A stretch of 64,000 nt of DNA from Rapana venosa. Taxonomy: Eukaryota > Mollusca > Gastropoda > Neogastropoda > Muricidae. Positions 27,184 to 51,016 of this stretch are shown piece by piece; positions within the stretch are counted from its first letter, which is position 1, and each line of letters begins with the position of its first letter. The stretch is from positions 1,143,501 to 1,207,500 of the forward strand of contig CM054158.1 in NCBI GenBank assembly GCA_028751875.1, in the 5' to 3' direction. Both the position numbers and the translations under genes were made by a program. The notes beneath the pieces are model-generated. The model was given only the letters and a program-made list of their open reading frames with translations. It ran no database searches and was not told the origin of the DNA.

Positions 27184-27680
27184 AAAAATGCCGGAAGTTT
27201 CAGTATCTGTGAATAAATGATTGAATGAATGAATGAATGTTTGATTTGAATAAGATTTAGAGAGAGAGAGAGATGTAGGTTGAATGAATGAATGATTGAA
27301 TGAATTAATGTATATTTGATTTGAATAAGATTGAGTGAGAGATGTAGGTTCCCTGAATGAATGAATGTTTGATTTGAATAAGATTTAGAGAGAGAGAGAA
27401 ATGTAGGCTGAATGAATGAATGAATGAATATGTGATTTGAATAAGATTTAGAGAGAGAGAGATGTAGGCTGAATGAATGAATGAATGAATGAATATGTGA
27501 TTTGAATAAGATTTAGAGAGAGAGAGAGATGTAGGTTGAATGAATGAATGAATGAATGAACATATGATTTGAATAAGATTTAGAGAGAGAGAAAGATGTA
27601 GGTTGAATGAATGATTGAATGAATGAATATGTGATTTGAATAAGATTGACAAGGAGATGTAGTATCTCTGAATGAATGTG
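27184..27680 (+). repeat. Minisatellite, ~60-70-bp unit
   Basis: About seven units of gatttgaataagatttagag, agagagatgtagg and gaatgaatgaat. Units differ mainly in the number of gaat and ga repeats. Confidence 0.9.
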
Positions 27681-27905
27681 TAATTTATAAAACACATGAA
27701 AACCTTCACAGAGATGGGAGCATGGCAGTGGGGAATAGAAACTTGGAAAGAAAGGTGGTGAGATGGAGAAGGGGGGGGGAGGAGGGGGAAAAAACAATAT
27801 GAGCTACAAACACACAAGCAGAAGCACACAAAAGGATCGTAATACACTTTCAAACATGCATGCATGTGTGCACGCGCGCACACACACAACGCAACGCACA
27901 CATGC

Positions 27906-27977
27906 ATGCACGGGTACTGGATGAAAAAAAGCACATGAGTGCTTATTCCATTATCCTCGAAATAAAAGAATAAAATA
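27906..27977 (+). mobile_element. SINE family A 3' fragment
   Basis: Only ggtactggatgaaaaaaagc to the A-rich tail remains, set between CA tracts. Confidence 0.65.
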
Positions 27978-30789
27978 AAACACACACACACACACGCGCA
28001 TGCACGCACGCACGTGCGCATACACACTCACTCACACACGCACGCACGTGCGCATACACACATGCCTCTGTTGTAAGATGTCTGTTTCCTTGTTCAGCAT
28101 GTTAATGCACAAGATCATTGTCTCATTGTTTAATGGCCATTATTTTATGTTCAGACATTTTCTCAATAATACTGGTTTACTTATTCCGATATGGAGAGTT
28201 TGTAAATGATTACAAACTTTTCACTGTCAAGTTGTTTGTATATATGTATATCTGCAGTTTTTGCTTTTGTTACGCTGTGGTCTGATAATTTTTAATTTCT
28301 GCTTGTGTAATAGTCATATGCAGTAGTATTGCGTGTGGGCGGCTTGTGCAATTTCCTTGAGCGTGTTCATTTGATAGGCATTGTTCAATATGCAGATGCA
28401 TAAAGGATGAGACTTTGTGTTAGGAATTGTACATAAGGGTCTTCTTTGTTTTGTGGTTTTGTTTGGCAATTTCTTATTTGCAGTATTCATACTACCTTTT
28501 CTGTTATTTCTAAGACATTGGGTTTATTTTGCCTAGGTAACTCAAGACCAGGATTTTTGTGTTTATTATCTTTATTTTATGTTTTTGTTGCTTCTTCAAG
28601 GATCTCTTTTGTTTGTTATCATTATTTTTTTTTATATGTTGTTTCTGTAGAATTTTTTTTGGTACATTGTTTTCATAGGAACAATGTATTTTTATAAGAT
28701 GGGCATTGTTCAGTATTTGATTAGGTCAGTTCTTAATATTCAAACTGTATGTGTGTGTGTGTGTGTTTGTGTGTGTGAATTTCAGGCTTGTGTCTAGAGA
28801 TTTAAAAAAGAAAAAGATACTAATAATCAAGGCTCCCACTTTTTTGTGTGTGAATTCAGAGAAGGTAATTGTCAGTTGAGGGTGTAGGAAAACAGCAGTG
28901 AAGTACTGCAAATAGGATCAGAGTCGATTCACAATGCACCATATTGAATACAAGTTTTAAAATGTTCTCTACAGAATTTTGGTTCCCCTCCCCTCCTCCT
29001 CTTTTCCCCCCAATTTTCAGCAATTTTTTTTTATACTTGTGAGAGCCCTGAATAATAACCAACTGGAAATATTGTGTTTGAAGTGAGGTAAAGTGGTGAA
29101 TGATTTAGCTCTGTCATCCACCTCCATGTTTTTTGTAGTGTGGCAAATTTGTTAACAAGGCTTTGTCGTTGTTAGTTGCTGTTATGTCATTTTGCTTGAA
29201 ATAATCTGTTGTGCCAGTAATATAATCTATGCCTTGTACTATCCTATACACCATATGTATTTCTAGTACGATACCTTTTCTTTAAGAATTGGAGGGTACA
29301 CAGTATAATAAATATAATGCAGTTCAGGGAATTGCTGTAGCAGTTTTCAGGAGGCTATTCTTGATTTTGATTGCGGTGAATGTTGGGAGGTGCTACTGTC
29401 AAACCTTGTGGCACTGTCAGATAATTATGGAAGCTGTACTGTCAAGGCTGCCTAGGGTTTGCATGTGAACAATTCAAAACTTTGAAGGCAAACTTTTCAA
29501 TATCACCATGTCAAAGTCCGTGTAGATGATGCAATTTCTGTACTCATACCTATTTTTTGGTCATTGCTTTGTGTTAACTTTTTCTGCAGTTGGATATAGA
29601 AAGGATGGCTTAGATCTGGTTAAAATGTAAGACTGTGCGATTGAATACTACAGTTGTAAGATCTTTTCAGAAAAGGATTACTGACGCAGAGCAGCATGGT
29701 GTGTTGATATATCATATCTTGATGTTGTTGCTTTTATTTATGTCAGCTCAAGCTGTGTTTGTTTCAGTGTGCATGGTTTTGCTGTGAAAAATGTATTCCA
29801 GTGCTAAATAAATAGCCATTTGTCGTAACTCATAGACACTAAGGTGTTGAGATTTGGATTAGAGTGTTGTGTAGATCATGTATTGTTGCTCTTGTGCACT
29901 TAATTTAACAGGTCCTGTGTTAGATCCAGCTTTTTTTTTTTCATGAGTGCACATTGTAGTTCAGTAAATGAGATAGGTGGCACTATCATTGAACTTGTGG
30001 TTGAGACGAACCCCCCCCTATGAAATTAGAATGTGAAAAGTTAAAGAATGGGAAGTTCTATTCAAACTCAGGGATACTAAGTGGCTTCCAAGAGTATTCT
30101 GTATGAATTACATAATCCAATGGTCTCACTCACACGTATTTGCTGTTTCTGTTGCTTTCAAAGTACAGATCAAAGTAGCGGGTTTTGTTTACTCCCCATA
30201 TCTTCAGTAAATGTGCCTGGTCAGAACTTGACAACCTGATGTGGCTTGTCTTGATAGCACAGTTAATAAGTACCTGGTCTAAAGAAGTGAGAAGAGATTG
30301 GATTTTTTTGGTTTTGTTTGTTTGGGGTTTTTGTTGGTTTTTTGTTTTGTTCGTTTAAACCCTCTAAATCCTTTGTCAGTTATCTTGATTTTTTTTATCA
30401 CTGATGATCCATGAATATTTTTGAGGAAATATGTTCCACTACTGTTCAACCAAGAACAAAATTTTGGAAATTGTTTTTAATGGAATTTTTGCACGACTGC
30501 CACTTACTGATGATATGGACCAAGTGTATATGAATGGGGAGGATCGCAGTAACCTGGAATAAACCAGAATTGTGGAAGATAGGTGTACACTTGACTGCTA
30601 GTGCTGTTAACCTGAATATGAAGTTAGAGCACTGCATATTACTACACATCAGAAAGTTAATTTTGACTTGTAAAGGAAATGGAGCTAAAGATTGAAAGAC
30701 AGCCATTTCTGGGATGAATGAATCAGTCATTTTGGAAATGAAATGACAAGCTTTTTGAGTTTTACAAGCAGACAGACCACTTTGACTGA

Positions 30790-31120
30790 TTCTTCTTCTT
30801 CTTCATTGAACTGTCAGACAGCATCTATTGTTGTCTGTTATATGAGTGAAAAATGTGTTGCGCTGCTGTTAAGCGCCTGACAAGTCAGACTCAGCGCATC
30901 CGACTTCAGCGTGGGATAGAATTGGTATCTTTGAAGTCTTTCTGTTAAAACGGGAAGAGAATGGACTAAGAAGGCAGAAAATAGACAAGAAGATGACAGG
31001 AAGGAAAGGAACAAGACAGAAACAAAGAGAGGGATAGAAAAGAAGGAATCCCTAGTACAGAATTTCCAGAAGGTGGGGATGCTATTTATACTGACAGGCC
31101 CCTGGCTGGCATCCCTATGA
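30790..31120 (+). repeat. Dispersed element F, longest copy
   Basis: Begins cttcttcttcattgaactgt, includes gcgcctgacaagtcagactc, and ends at the ggatgctatttatactgaca block. A reversed copy is at 34310-34560. Confidence 0.65.
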
Positions 31121-32879
31121 GAGAGCAGGACTGATGATGGATAGGTGGGGGTAGAACAGTGCTGCATCTTCACAGTCTGAGAACACTTCAGTTTTCCCTG
31201 CCTGCCGTCAGTTGTCAGGATATTTGAGCTTGTCAAAGTGGCATGTCATCTCATAATCTGTTCATCTTTTTGGTTCATTCTTTATAATCAGCTCATAGAA
31301 AAACTGTGTTGGCACATAACAAAAATCATATAAAATAGGTCATGAATGTCATATTGAATACACATTCTGTGATTTGGATTCATCAAGTGAAGAAGACACA
31401 CTGATAGTTTGTGGCAACATTATTTTCAACATTTACATTTGAAACAGGCATTTTATAGTGCTGTTGTGCATCTCACAATTATGTTTACAGTTGGGCATTT
31501 CATAGTGTTGTCACAAATCTGGCAGTCATGAGGATTCCCAACGCCAGTTATACAGCTTAGTAGTAGGTGTGTGCTGTTTGCCCATGCTCGTGTGTGTGCG
31601 TTTGCTGAATTGTGTTTGGTTTTGCTGTGTGATAGACCGTAGGCAGTTTGGGAGAAAATTATGATTCGCAATGCTTGGGCTATATTAATTACATGTATTA
31701 GGCTTTACCAACTCATATATTTGTCAAGTAATCTCTCTTTTCAGATCTGTTTGTTACTGTGATCATTTTGTAGTCTAAGCAATATTTACGACCAAAAATT
31801 GAAAGAAAAAAGTCTGCAGCTCAAATGGTTTGGTCAGCTCCATGGTATGTAAAGACTGTGCATGAATATGTGACTAGGCTTGAGTTAGTTAAAGGTTGGT
31901 TGGCAGTATTTCAGTGCAACTGCCACTTTCAACAGACCACTGATAGGAAGGAGTGCATGTGGCTGTATGCTCAACTGTATCAAACTGGCAATCTGTTCAA
32001 GAACATGTGATACCCTGGCTTACTTGTTAAAAAACAAAACAGTTGCTGGGTGAGTGACTTAACTATAGTTCATATCATGTCATCATTTTTGTGTCCAGTG
32101 GTTGTGTTCAACGTTTTGTTTTTGTTTGTTTTGTTTTGTTGTCAGTGACAAGAGAGAATTTAGTTGATTTTTTGTGTCCAACAGTTTTTGTTTGTCAGTG
32201 ACAAGAATGAATGTAGTTGATTTTGTGTCCAACAATTACCTTCCCTCTGTTCTCTCCTATGCTTTTTACAATCTGAATGGCCAACAGGTCATAGTTATCG
32301 TGTGATTGTTTTACAGCTTGTCACATTTCATTCTACACATTTTGATTTGCAAATTAGCGCATACTGAACTTAATGCGTAAATGTGATACACTGCATAATA
32401 AACGTTCTGTAGACATATCCTCCTAATTCATCACATTTGGTGGTAAGCAAGCATTACTCTTATTTTGACATTATTTATTTGTCTGGGGGGTTGGACCAAA
32501 AATGTAGTTTTTCTTTTTGCATCATTTTATGGTATGTATACTGATACTAGCAGAGATCGTTATTTCAACACACAAAAAAAAGAAAATGCACTGTAACTTG
32601 TAGACAGCACAACATTCCTTTTTTTTTTTAGTTTGATCTTGAGAGACTAGTTACTACTGCATGTCAGTTCGAGTGTGTGGTGTGTGTCTTTAAAATAATC
32701 TCCCTTTACATTGGCCACTTTTGCATTATTGTAGTGCAGAATTTTCAGAGTATTTATATTGCCTGTGATCTTGGAAATACTTAGTCGTTAATCAAGACTT
32801 TAAAAATTGTATTCTGTGCATGCAAATTTATCTGTACAGTGACATGTAAATAAAGTACTAAATAGCTTTTTGGAGTATG

Positions 32880-33447
32880 TGTACTTTTGAGGGATGAAAA
32901 GAATGTGTGCTTGTGAGGGAGGAAAGGAATGTGCTTGTGAGGGATGAAAAGAATGTGTGCTTGTGAGGGATGAAAAGAATGTGTGCTTGTGAGGGATGAA
33001 AAGAATGTGTGCTTGTGAGGGAGGAAAGGAATGTGTGCTTGTGAGGGATGAAAGGAATGTGTGCTTGTGAGGGATGAAAAGAATGTGTGCTTGTGAGGGA
33101 TGAAAAGAAATGTGTGCTTGCGAGGGAGGAAAAGAATGTGTGCTTGTGAGGGATGAAAGGAATGTGTGCTTGTGAGGGATGAAAGGAATGTGTGAGGGAG
33201 GAAAGAAATGTGTGCTCGTGAGGGATGAAAAGAAATGTGTGCTTGTGAGGGATGAAAAGAATGCGTGCTTGTGAGGGATGAAAAGAAATGTGTGCTTGTG
33301 AGGGATGAAAAGAATGCGTGCTTGTGAGGGATGAAAAGAAATGTGTGCTTGTGAGGGAGGAAAAGAATGTGTGCTTGTGAGGGAGGAAAGGAATGTGTGC
33401 TTGTGAGGGAGGAAAGGAATGTGTGCTTGTGAGGGAGGAAAGGAATG
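32880..33447. repeat. 26-bp minisatellite array
   Basis: About 22 units of gaatgtgtgcttgtgaggga plus tgaaaa or ggaaag. Few variants (tgc/cgc, 5-6 A residues, one unit missing tgtgctt). It starts within 30 bp of a candidate DNAJC5 poly(A) signal. The minus-strand ORF across it is an artefact. Confidence 0.97.
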
Positions 33448-33574
33448 CAGTCTTGAATCTTAGAGTGTGCAAAATCGGTCTAGATTTTTAAAGTGGTTAA
33501 ATTTTAGAGGCATAGTTTTACCCTAAAATGCAAAATCAAAGGCTATGTCTACTGTATTGTGTTGTATACCACTT

Positions 33575-33868
33575 CCAAGTCATGGCAGACTTCTCTGCAT
33601 GAAATTCAGCCTGCTCACCCAAGTGAGAGAGCGTGTTGCCACAAGAACAATGCCGCCTTTTTTTTTTAAAGTTCCTGTCTCCACATGTATTTGTCTCCCT
33701 TTGAGAGTCGCCTTTATCCTACAGAATTTCAGGGTCAACTATCTTGTTGCTGTGGGTTCTGTTACGTACACTTAATGCATATTGCACATGGGACCTAGGT
33801 TCATCATCTCATCCACAAGACAAGCACCCAGACCACCGCACAGGGTTTAGTGGATGGGGGTCAAGTTC
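33575..33868 (-). mobile_element. Dispersed SINE-like element E
   Basis: Second copy of the element at 17487-17800, with cttctctgcatgaaattcag and gtgggttctgttacgtacac. Confidence 0.6.
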
Positions 33869-33960
33869 AGGAATGGTGTCGGCAATAATGCTTTTCAATT
33901 CATACTTCAGTCTGTTTCCTAAAGTAGGGGCTGCAGTGAGCCTATACTTCATACATTACT

Positions 33961-34142
33961 ACTCTGCATCTACCAATGAAATCAGTGTAGCAGATGTTTG
34001 ATAATCTGCACAACCCAGTACACTGGTGAAGGAGCGAGTGCATACAGGTTAGAGCTCCGAGGTTCGCTCCTTCACCAGTGTGTACTGGGTAGTGCAGATT
34101 ATCAAACATCTGCTACACTGATTTCATTGGTAGATGCAGAGT
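33961..34142. repeat. Foldback inverted repeat, ~78-bp arms
   Basis: Left arm 33961-34037 and right arm 34064-34142 are reverse complements, differing by a 2-bp indel and single mismatches near caaccc/gggtag. The loop is ~26 bp. The arms could form a very stable hairpin or cruciform. Confidence 0.9.
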
Positions 34143-34309
34143 CGAGATTTTGTGTAAGCGACAGTTTTTGCCCACCATGAAGATAACTGCAACTGAAAAG
34201 ATATGATAGTAGATACCAATCACATAACCTGTGTACATAGGCACTGGCAGGTCTGTACCTGTGAGATCATTAAAATCACCATCCTGTATTAAACTCCCCC
34301 GTGGGAATG

Positions 34310-34560
34310 CCAGGGACCTATCAGTAAATAGCATCCTCACTTTCTGAAAACTGTGCTAGAAATTCCCTTTTATATCACCTTCTTAACTCCTACCTTGTTC
34401 CTTTTTTTTCCTATTTTCTGCCTTCGTGGTCTGCCTGTTTTCCCAGAAAGACTTAAAAGATAACAATTCTCTCCCATGCTGAAGTCTGATGCGCTGAGCC
34501 TGACTTATTTGTGCTCACAGTTGCTGTCTGAGCATTCAATGAAGGAGTATTAAGCTATAA
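34310..34560 (-). repeat. Dispersed element F, reverse copy
   Basis: ctattttctgccttcgtggt and tgatgcgctgagcctgactt are reverse complements of blocks in the 30790 copy. Confidence 0.6.
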
Positions 34561-34734
34561 AGTGTGATATGTGGTTTTCTAACTATTAGGATTAGGAGTC
34601 CATCATCTCTGACCCTCTCGTCTATAGTGCCATCCAGTCTAGACATCTAACACTGGAAATCATGGACTGGAATCTCCTTGATTATAAGTTGTACAATTAC
34701 ATTTTCTGCATGTCACTAAGGGTCTTTTTAAAAA

Positions 34735-35020
34735 GGTAAAAGATGTTCCCATAACCTGTCGTCGTTGGGGAGTAAGATGTAGAAGACCTCAGCTTCTCCG
34801 AGGCTAGCATACTGAGTGGAGCCAATGTCTCTCTTCCTCACTGCTTTACCTTACCTGACCCTAAAGAGAGCAGGTACCCATTTACAGCTGGGTGAACTGG
34901 GGTACTGTACTGAAGCCAAGCGAGCCAACGGTCACCCATCCATTTGGTAACCATGCTCAATGCTACTTAACCCTAGCATGGGAAAAGTGAGTGCTCTGAC
35001 CACTGAGCTATCCCGTCCCC
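34735..35020 (-). mobile_element. Chimeric tRNA/5S-like SINE, family B
   Basis: Reverse copy. It starts ggtaaaagatgttcccataa and ends at the head gagctatcccgtcccc. The 5S-like part is near 34928-34975 (cggtcacccatcca, ctacttaac) and is more diverged than in the 17 kb copy. Confidence 0.7.
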
Positions 35021-35508
35021 ACCAAGGATAAAAAGCTAAGTTACAATAAAGGCAATCCCCCCCCCCCAAAAAAAAGATGTTCAGATTTACACTACTGTCT
35101 ACAGTGAGTTCGGAAATAACATGTATGGGTTTAAAGTCTTGAGCCGATTTTGTGTCAATGACAAGTCTCATTTAGGGGATGGGAGGGGGGGGGGGGGGGA
35201 GATACTAAAAAGAGGCAAACTTCTTTCATTTCATACTAAGAACAAGAATGTAAGTGTTCAAATATTTTGTGCATGTTGTCCCCCCCACTGATTTATGTTT
35301 CGAACTTGTGGGGGAAAAAAATTGGCCAACTGCCAATAAAATGTCTGCAGTCACATACTGGGGCAACACCATATGCAACATTCTCAGAACTGGCACCCAC
35401 AAAAGTATGACATGCAATATTTTACATGTATTTTCAAGGCCACCCTTATGCTCTATCACACACACAGAATGATAAAAACACACACACAATCAACTTTTCT
35501 TTCCCCTG

Positions 35509-46884
<11,376 letters not shown>

Positions 46885-46900
<16 letters not shown>

Positions 46901-46922
46901 AACAGTAATCTGCCCGGAAGTG
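46885..46922 (-). promoter_or_regulatory. RPL27A: RPL27A TOP start site and ETS-like motif
   Basis: The minus strand reads cctttctcttct from 46900, a 5' terminal oligopyrimidine tract expected to give growth-linked translational control. CCGGAAGTG at 46914-46922 (+ strand) is an ETS/GABP-type site ~15 bp upstream, common in ribosomal protein promoters. The start site is inferred, not observed. Confidence 0.6.
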
Positions 46923-47831
46923 TAGGCCAGATTGTTTCAGGATGGGCGACAACTCAACGGGGAAGTCAAACAAAACAAATGAGTAGCCACTGCCACACTC
47001 CGTCAAACTGTTCCTGCCTGCTTCCCTGCATTTGTTAAATTAATGCACGAAGCAAAACAGTCTCAGATAAGTAAAAATGTCACAAGCACGGAATCTTTTT
47101 CAATTTGACAATCAAATATCGTGATTCACGGAAACTCCGGTAAGTTTCGCAACTCTCCCTCTCTGGAGTCTCTCTCTCTCTGTGTGTTTGTGTGTGTGTG
47201 TGTGTGTTACATTGGAGCAGGGGATGGGAAGAAATATGCAATTACTGTGGCCAACATTTTGCATAGTCAAAAGCCCTGGATCGAAATAATGATTTAAAAA
47301 ATTGCTGAAAATTGAGTAGCATCCATTGGTTATTCAGTACGTAATATCTGAATCTGCAGGGGGAAATAATTGGAACAGGAGAATTAAGCTATAAGTGGTC
47401 GGAAGACACTCCTCTTCCCCCCTGCAAGTTAAGAGAAGTGAGCTTTAAAGTTGGATGAGAGACCCACCACTGCTACAGACATCACCCACCATTCACCCAG
47501 TGAAAAGTACACTTCACTCTTAGGTCAAGTTAAACTACGAATAGGAATCACGCACCATCAATAGTGATATAAGTACCTGACGCTCGACTCCCTACGACCT
47601 TATAGGTTATGGGACTCCTTTACCTTTACCTTTAATATCTGAATCTGACAAGGCTGGGGATCAATTTTACCAGTAATATGAACTAATAAAGTAATAATTG
47701 ATATTGTAATTAAATTGCCTTGAAGATAATTTGACTTGGCATCAATAAAAGAAGGAAAGTACCCTACTCCCTCCTCTCCACCCCCTGCATGGCATAATGA
47801 AGAAGTATGCTTGAAAAGCATTGGATGAAGA

Positions 47832-47869
<38 letters not shown>

Positions 47870-49075
47870 CTATCACACACAGTGACACACAGCACACACA
47901 CCTACATTCACACACATACTGACATAGTAATACACAGTCACACACATAGTAATTATATACAGTTACACACACATACACGTGACACATGTACTCTCACTCA
48001 CTCACTCACACCATATTAAAGTTCTGCAGTTGAGATGTCATTTTGGATAGATCTACTGGCTGATTTTGCCTGGCTAAAATTCATATCACACACAGTGACA
48101 CACACACGCACGCACAGACAGACACACATACACTGATACAGACACATACACACACACACACAGTGAAACACACTCTCTCTCACTCACTCATTCACACCAT
48201 ATTAACTGCAGTTGAGATGCCATTTTGGATCCACTGACTGATTTTGCCTGCCTAAAAGTAAAATCAGTATAATTCATAAAAAATATTTAAAAAAAGATTG
48301 TCTTGGTGTAGATCTATACTGTAGACTGTTGTGTATGATGCCTTCCTGATTAGCTCTGGTGGGAATGACCATATAACACATAACACTACCAGTTGAAAGT
48401 TCTTTAATTTGTTAGCATTTTATTAAAAATCCATGGATTTTCTTTTTGTAAGCTTCCATTGTGACACAGATTATATATCATATATCATAACTCATGTTAT
48501 TGTTAACACTAACCCTCCGTTAAGGGAGAGAACTCCTCTTTCCTAGTACGTATGCACTGTGCACATTTGTATACTACCGTAACCCATTAGTGGGTGATAT
48601 GGAGGGAAGGGTTAGTAGATGGTTGGTTACCATATATAGCTGGTTATCCATAGGGAAAATGGTGTTCAAAACCTTTTTCTTTTTAATGCATTATTGTTCT
48701 TTTTAAAAACTTCATGATATTTGGACTCCCTTTCTTTAAAAAAAAACCTTGTAGAACTTAGATAGAAGTGTGGTGCTCACTGTTTGGAGTTGATTTGAAC
48801 ATCAATTTGTCCGTTTAATTCTCTTGCATTAAGATTAATTACCAGTCAACTTTGAAGACTGACATCTAAAGATCTTCTTTTAAGAAGAAGCATAGAAAAC
48901 CTCCATGAAACTTTGTGACTTGAAGTATTTGAAAAGTACATAAAATGCATTTAAAGATAGAGGGGGAAAAATGCTCATCTTTAGCATTTATCTTACTCAG
49001 TTGCTGTATCCCCATAATAAGTGCCACATGTATTGTTGATTGTTTTAAGTTCCCCTCCCTCCCCTGTAGATATCC
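46923..49075. other. Intergenic stretch upstream of RPL27A
   Basis: No clear coding exon. A consensus donor (actccg|gtaagt, 47140) follows a short ATG frame at ~47082 and could mark a divergent non-coding first exon. A diverged family B SINE lies at 47401-47632. CA tracts lie at 47834-47975 and 48090-48170, each followed by a related block (ccatattaa..ttttggat..gattttgcctg) at 48010-48085 and 48197-48262. Confidence 0.45.
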
Positions 49076-49140
49076 ATGGCTAGAGCTCAAGGTTCACCAG
49101 TGGTGAGATTTTGTGTATGTGACTGTTTTTACCTACCATT
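49076..49140 (-). mobile_element. SINE family C fragment
   Basis: gctagagctcaaggttcacc to gtgactgtttttacctacca is the reverse of the family C end block. Confidence 0.55.
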
Positions 49141-49815
49141 AACTCAATGGAGTCGCAGTGAAATGGATCCCGCCATTTTGTGGCTGTATTTGAAAAATTC
49201 AGCAGACCTACCCAACCTAATAATGACATACACATTATACAGCATTGAAAAGTTTATAATGTCTACTTTTGAGATTGTTTCACAGTTTTTCAATAGATGA
49301 CTGTATTTATTTTTTTTACAAATTTTCAAAATATGTTACTGAATGCTGAAAAATAAAAAGGTTTGAAAATTAGGGCTGCCTATCTTACATGCCTTGAACT
49401 GTTCATCAACTAGTCCCCTTGAAGCAATGTGATGATTTTCCACCAAAGTAAAGTCTCCTGAAGCTGGCTGAATCCATCTGATGTCACTTTTTGTACAATA
49501 GATTTTTTTTTAAAGAATCATAACACTGGAGAGCCTGAAATCCCAAAGATATCACTTGTTGACATATCAAACAAAATTAGCGAACAGACACAAACTAGGC
49601 AAGCTTATGGTCAAGGATAGCAACTGTGTTTAGAAAAGTGATTGCCCTACAGGCCAGAGTACTTTCTCTTGAGTTGAACACCACTTGGTGTATTTTTAAA
49701 AATTCGTAATTCTGCCGAAGTTTAAGCTTCAGCATGTTACAGTGAAGGAGAGCTTCGGCACAACCTCAATGAGTTAAGGTAGCTTTTAGCCCTAACCATG
49801 ATTTTGATTGAGCAT

Positions 49816-50463
49816 GGTGTCTAAGCAGAACACCTGTGTGCATGTGGATTTTAAAAAAAGAAGAAAATTTAAGTGTCATCTGTGCCTACCAGTAGAACAT
49901 GGCCTACTCCTCCAAAGGTGCAACAGATTTTTAACATATGTGCTCATGAAGTTCTACATGTGTTGTACATGGAGCTTTGGTTTAAGGCCTTATCAGATTG
50001 ACTTTTGGGGGGAGTGGAGTCAGTACTGATGTTAAAAAATATGGTAAAGGTGTCCCATAACCTATGTGGTTGTAGGGGAGCAAGGCATCAGAGACCTCAA
50101 CTTCTCTAGGGCCAGCATATTGAGGGGGTGCTCCTCTCCTCTCTCTCGCTGCTTTACCTTCCCTGACCCTAAAGAGGCGGGTACCCATTTACAGCTGGGT
50201 GAACTCAAGTGGGAGGAGGGGGGGGAGCTGTACTGAAGCCAAAGTGCGCAAACAGTCACCCATCCAAGTAGTAACCACGCTCGATGCTGCTTAACCTTGG
50301 TTGGGGGAAAGTTAGTGCTCTGACCACAGAGCTACCCCATCTGACACTAGTACTGATGTTAACTCAAGTGAAATCCCCTGAAATGGGCACCTCTGTGGTG
50401 GCTTGATTCCAGGCTGTCAGATCACAAGCAAATGCTCTAACCACTAGGCTATTCTGTATCCAC
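49816..50463 (-). mobile_element. SINE family A copy interrupted by family B
   Basis: Reverse family A copy split into 49816-50035 and 50349-50463 by the family B element at 50036-50348. The split parts join within the gatgttaactc block found intact in other copies. Confidence 0.8.
50036..50348 (-). mobile_element. Chimeric tRNA/5S-like SINE, family B, nested with TSD
   Basis: Reverse copy flanked by the 14-bp direct repeat agtactgatgttaa (50022-50035 and 50349-50362). That repeat is part of the surrounding family A SINE, so this is a true insertion. The head gagctaccccatctgaca is at the right; the 5S-like part is near 50258-50300. Confidence 0.85.
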
Positions 50464-50654
50464 CCCCCACCTCAAACTATATCTGAAGTGTAGGTCTGCT
50501 TTTTCTGACTGTCAATATTTTGATGATCAATGGCTTTGGTAGGCCACAGGGTTGTTACTTTACCTTAGAAATGTGTGGGTTTTTTCCTCAGCTAGAGCTC
50601 TGAGGTGTACCAGTGCCAGCATTGGTGATATTTTCATGTATTTATTATTATTTT

Positions 50655-50984
50655 TTTATTTTATTCTTTTATATTGAGGATAATGGAATAAGCACTTATG
50701 TGCTTTTTACATCCAGTCCCCATGTGTATGCAGTTTTGTAAATTCTGTCATCTGTTCCCACCGGCACACAAAGGCCTACACAATGTATGTGATGTATGTG
50801 ACCGTTTTTTCCCACCGTTAAGGTAGCTGCTCCCCAGCTTAGGGGATGATGTCTACTCTAAACATGACACCAGTTTGTGTGGGCTTTTTTCATTTATAAA
50901 ATATAGTTTGGGTCTTCTGTTCTTACCAGCACAAATGGTCTATTCTTTCAAAAGGCAGAACAGGTTTTTAAACATGTGCACAAA

Positions 50985-50985
<1 letters not shown>
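50655..50985 (-). mobile_element. SINE family A fragments
   Basis: Two partial reverse pieces, 50655-50785 and ~50915-50985, with a family C fragment between them near 50795-50840. Confidence 0.6.

Positions 50986-51016
<31 letters not shown>

Larger units (their letters stand above)
24276..32854 (+). other. DNAJC5: DNAJC5 3' UTR and downstream sequence
   Basis: A T-rich, relatively repeat-poor stretch follows the stop. AATAAA occurs at 26624-26629, 29807-29812 and 32849-32854, each a possible cleavage signal. How far the UTR extends cannot be told from sequence alone. It contains diverged tandem repeats at 25430-25930, a minisatellite at 27184-27680 and dispersed element F at 30790-31120. 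Confidence 0.4.

Noticed and set aside
27305..28027. 240-codon minus-strand ORF
   Set aside because: It runs through the GAAT/GA minisatellite and CA tracts; no recognisable protein features.
32858..33472. 204-codon minus-strand ORF with a repeated Ser/His/Phe pattern
   Set aside because: It is the complement of the 26-bp minisatellite. The unit length is not a multiple of three, and the frame survives only through unit-length variation.
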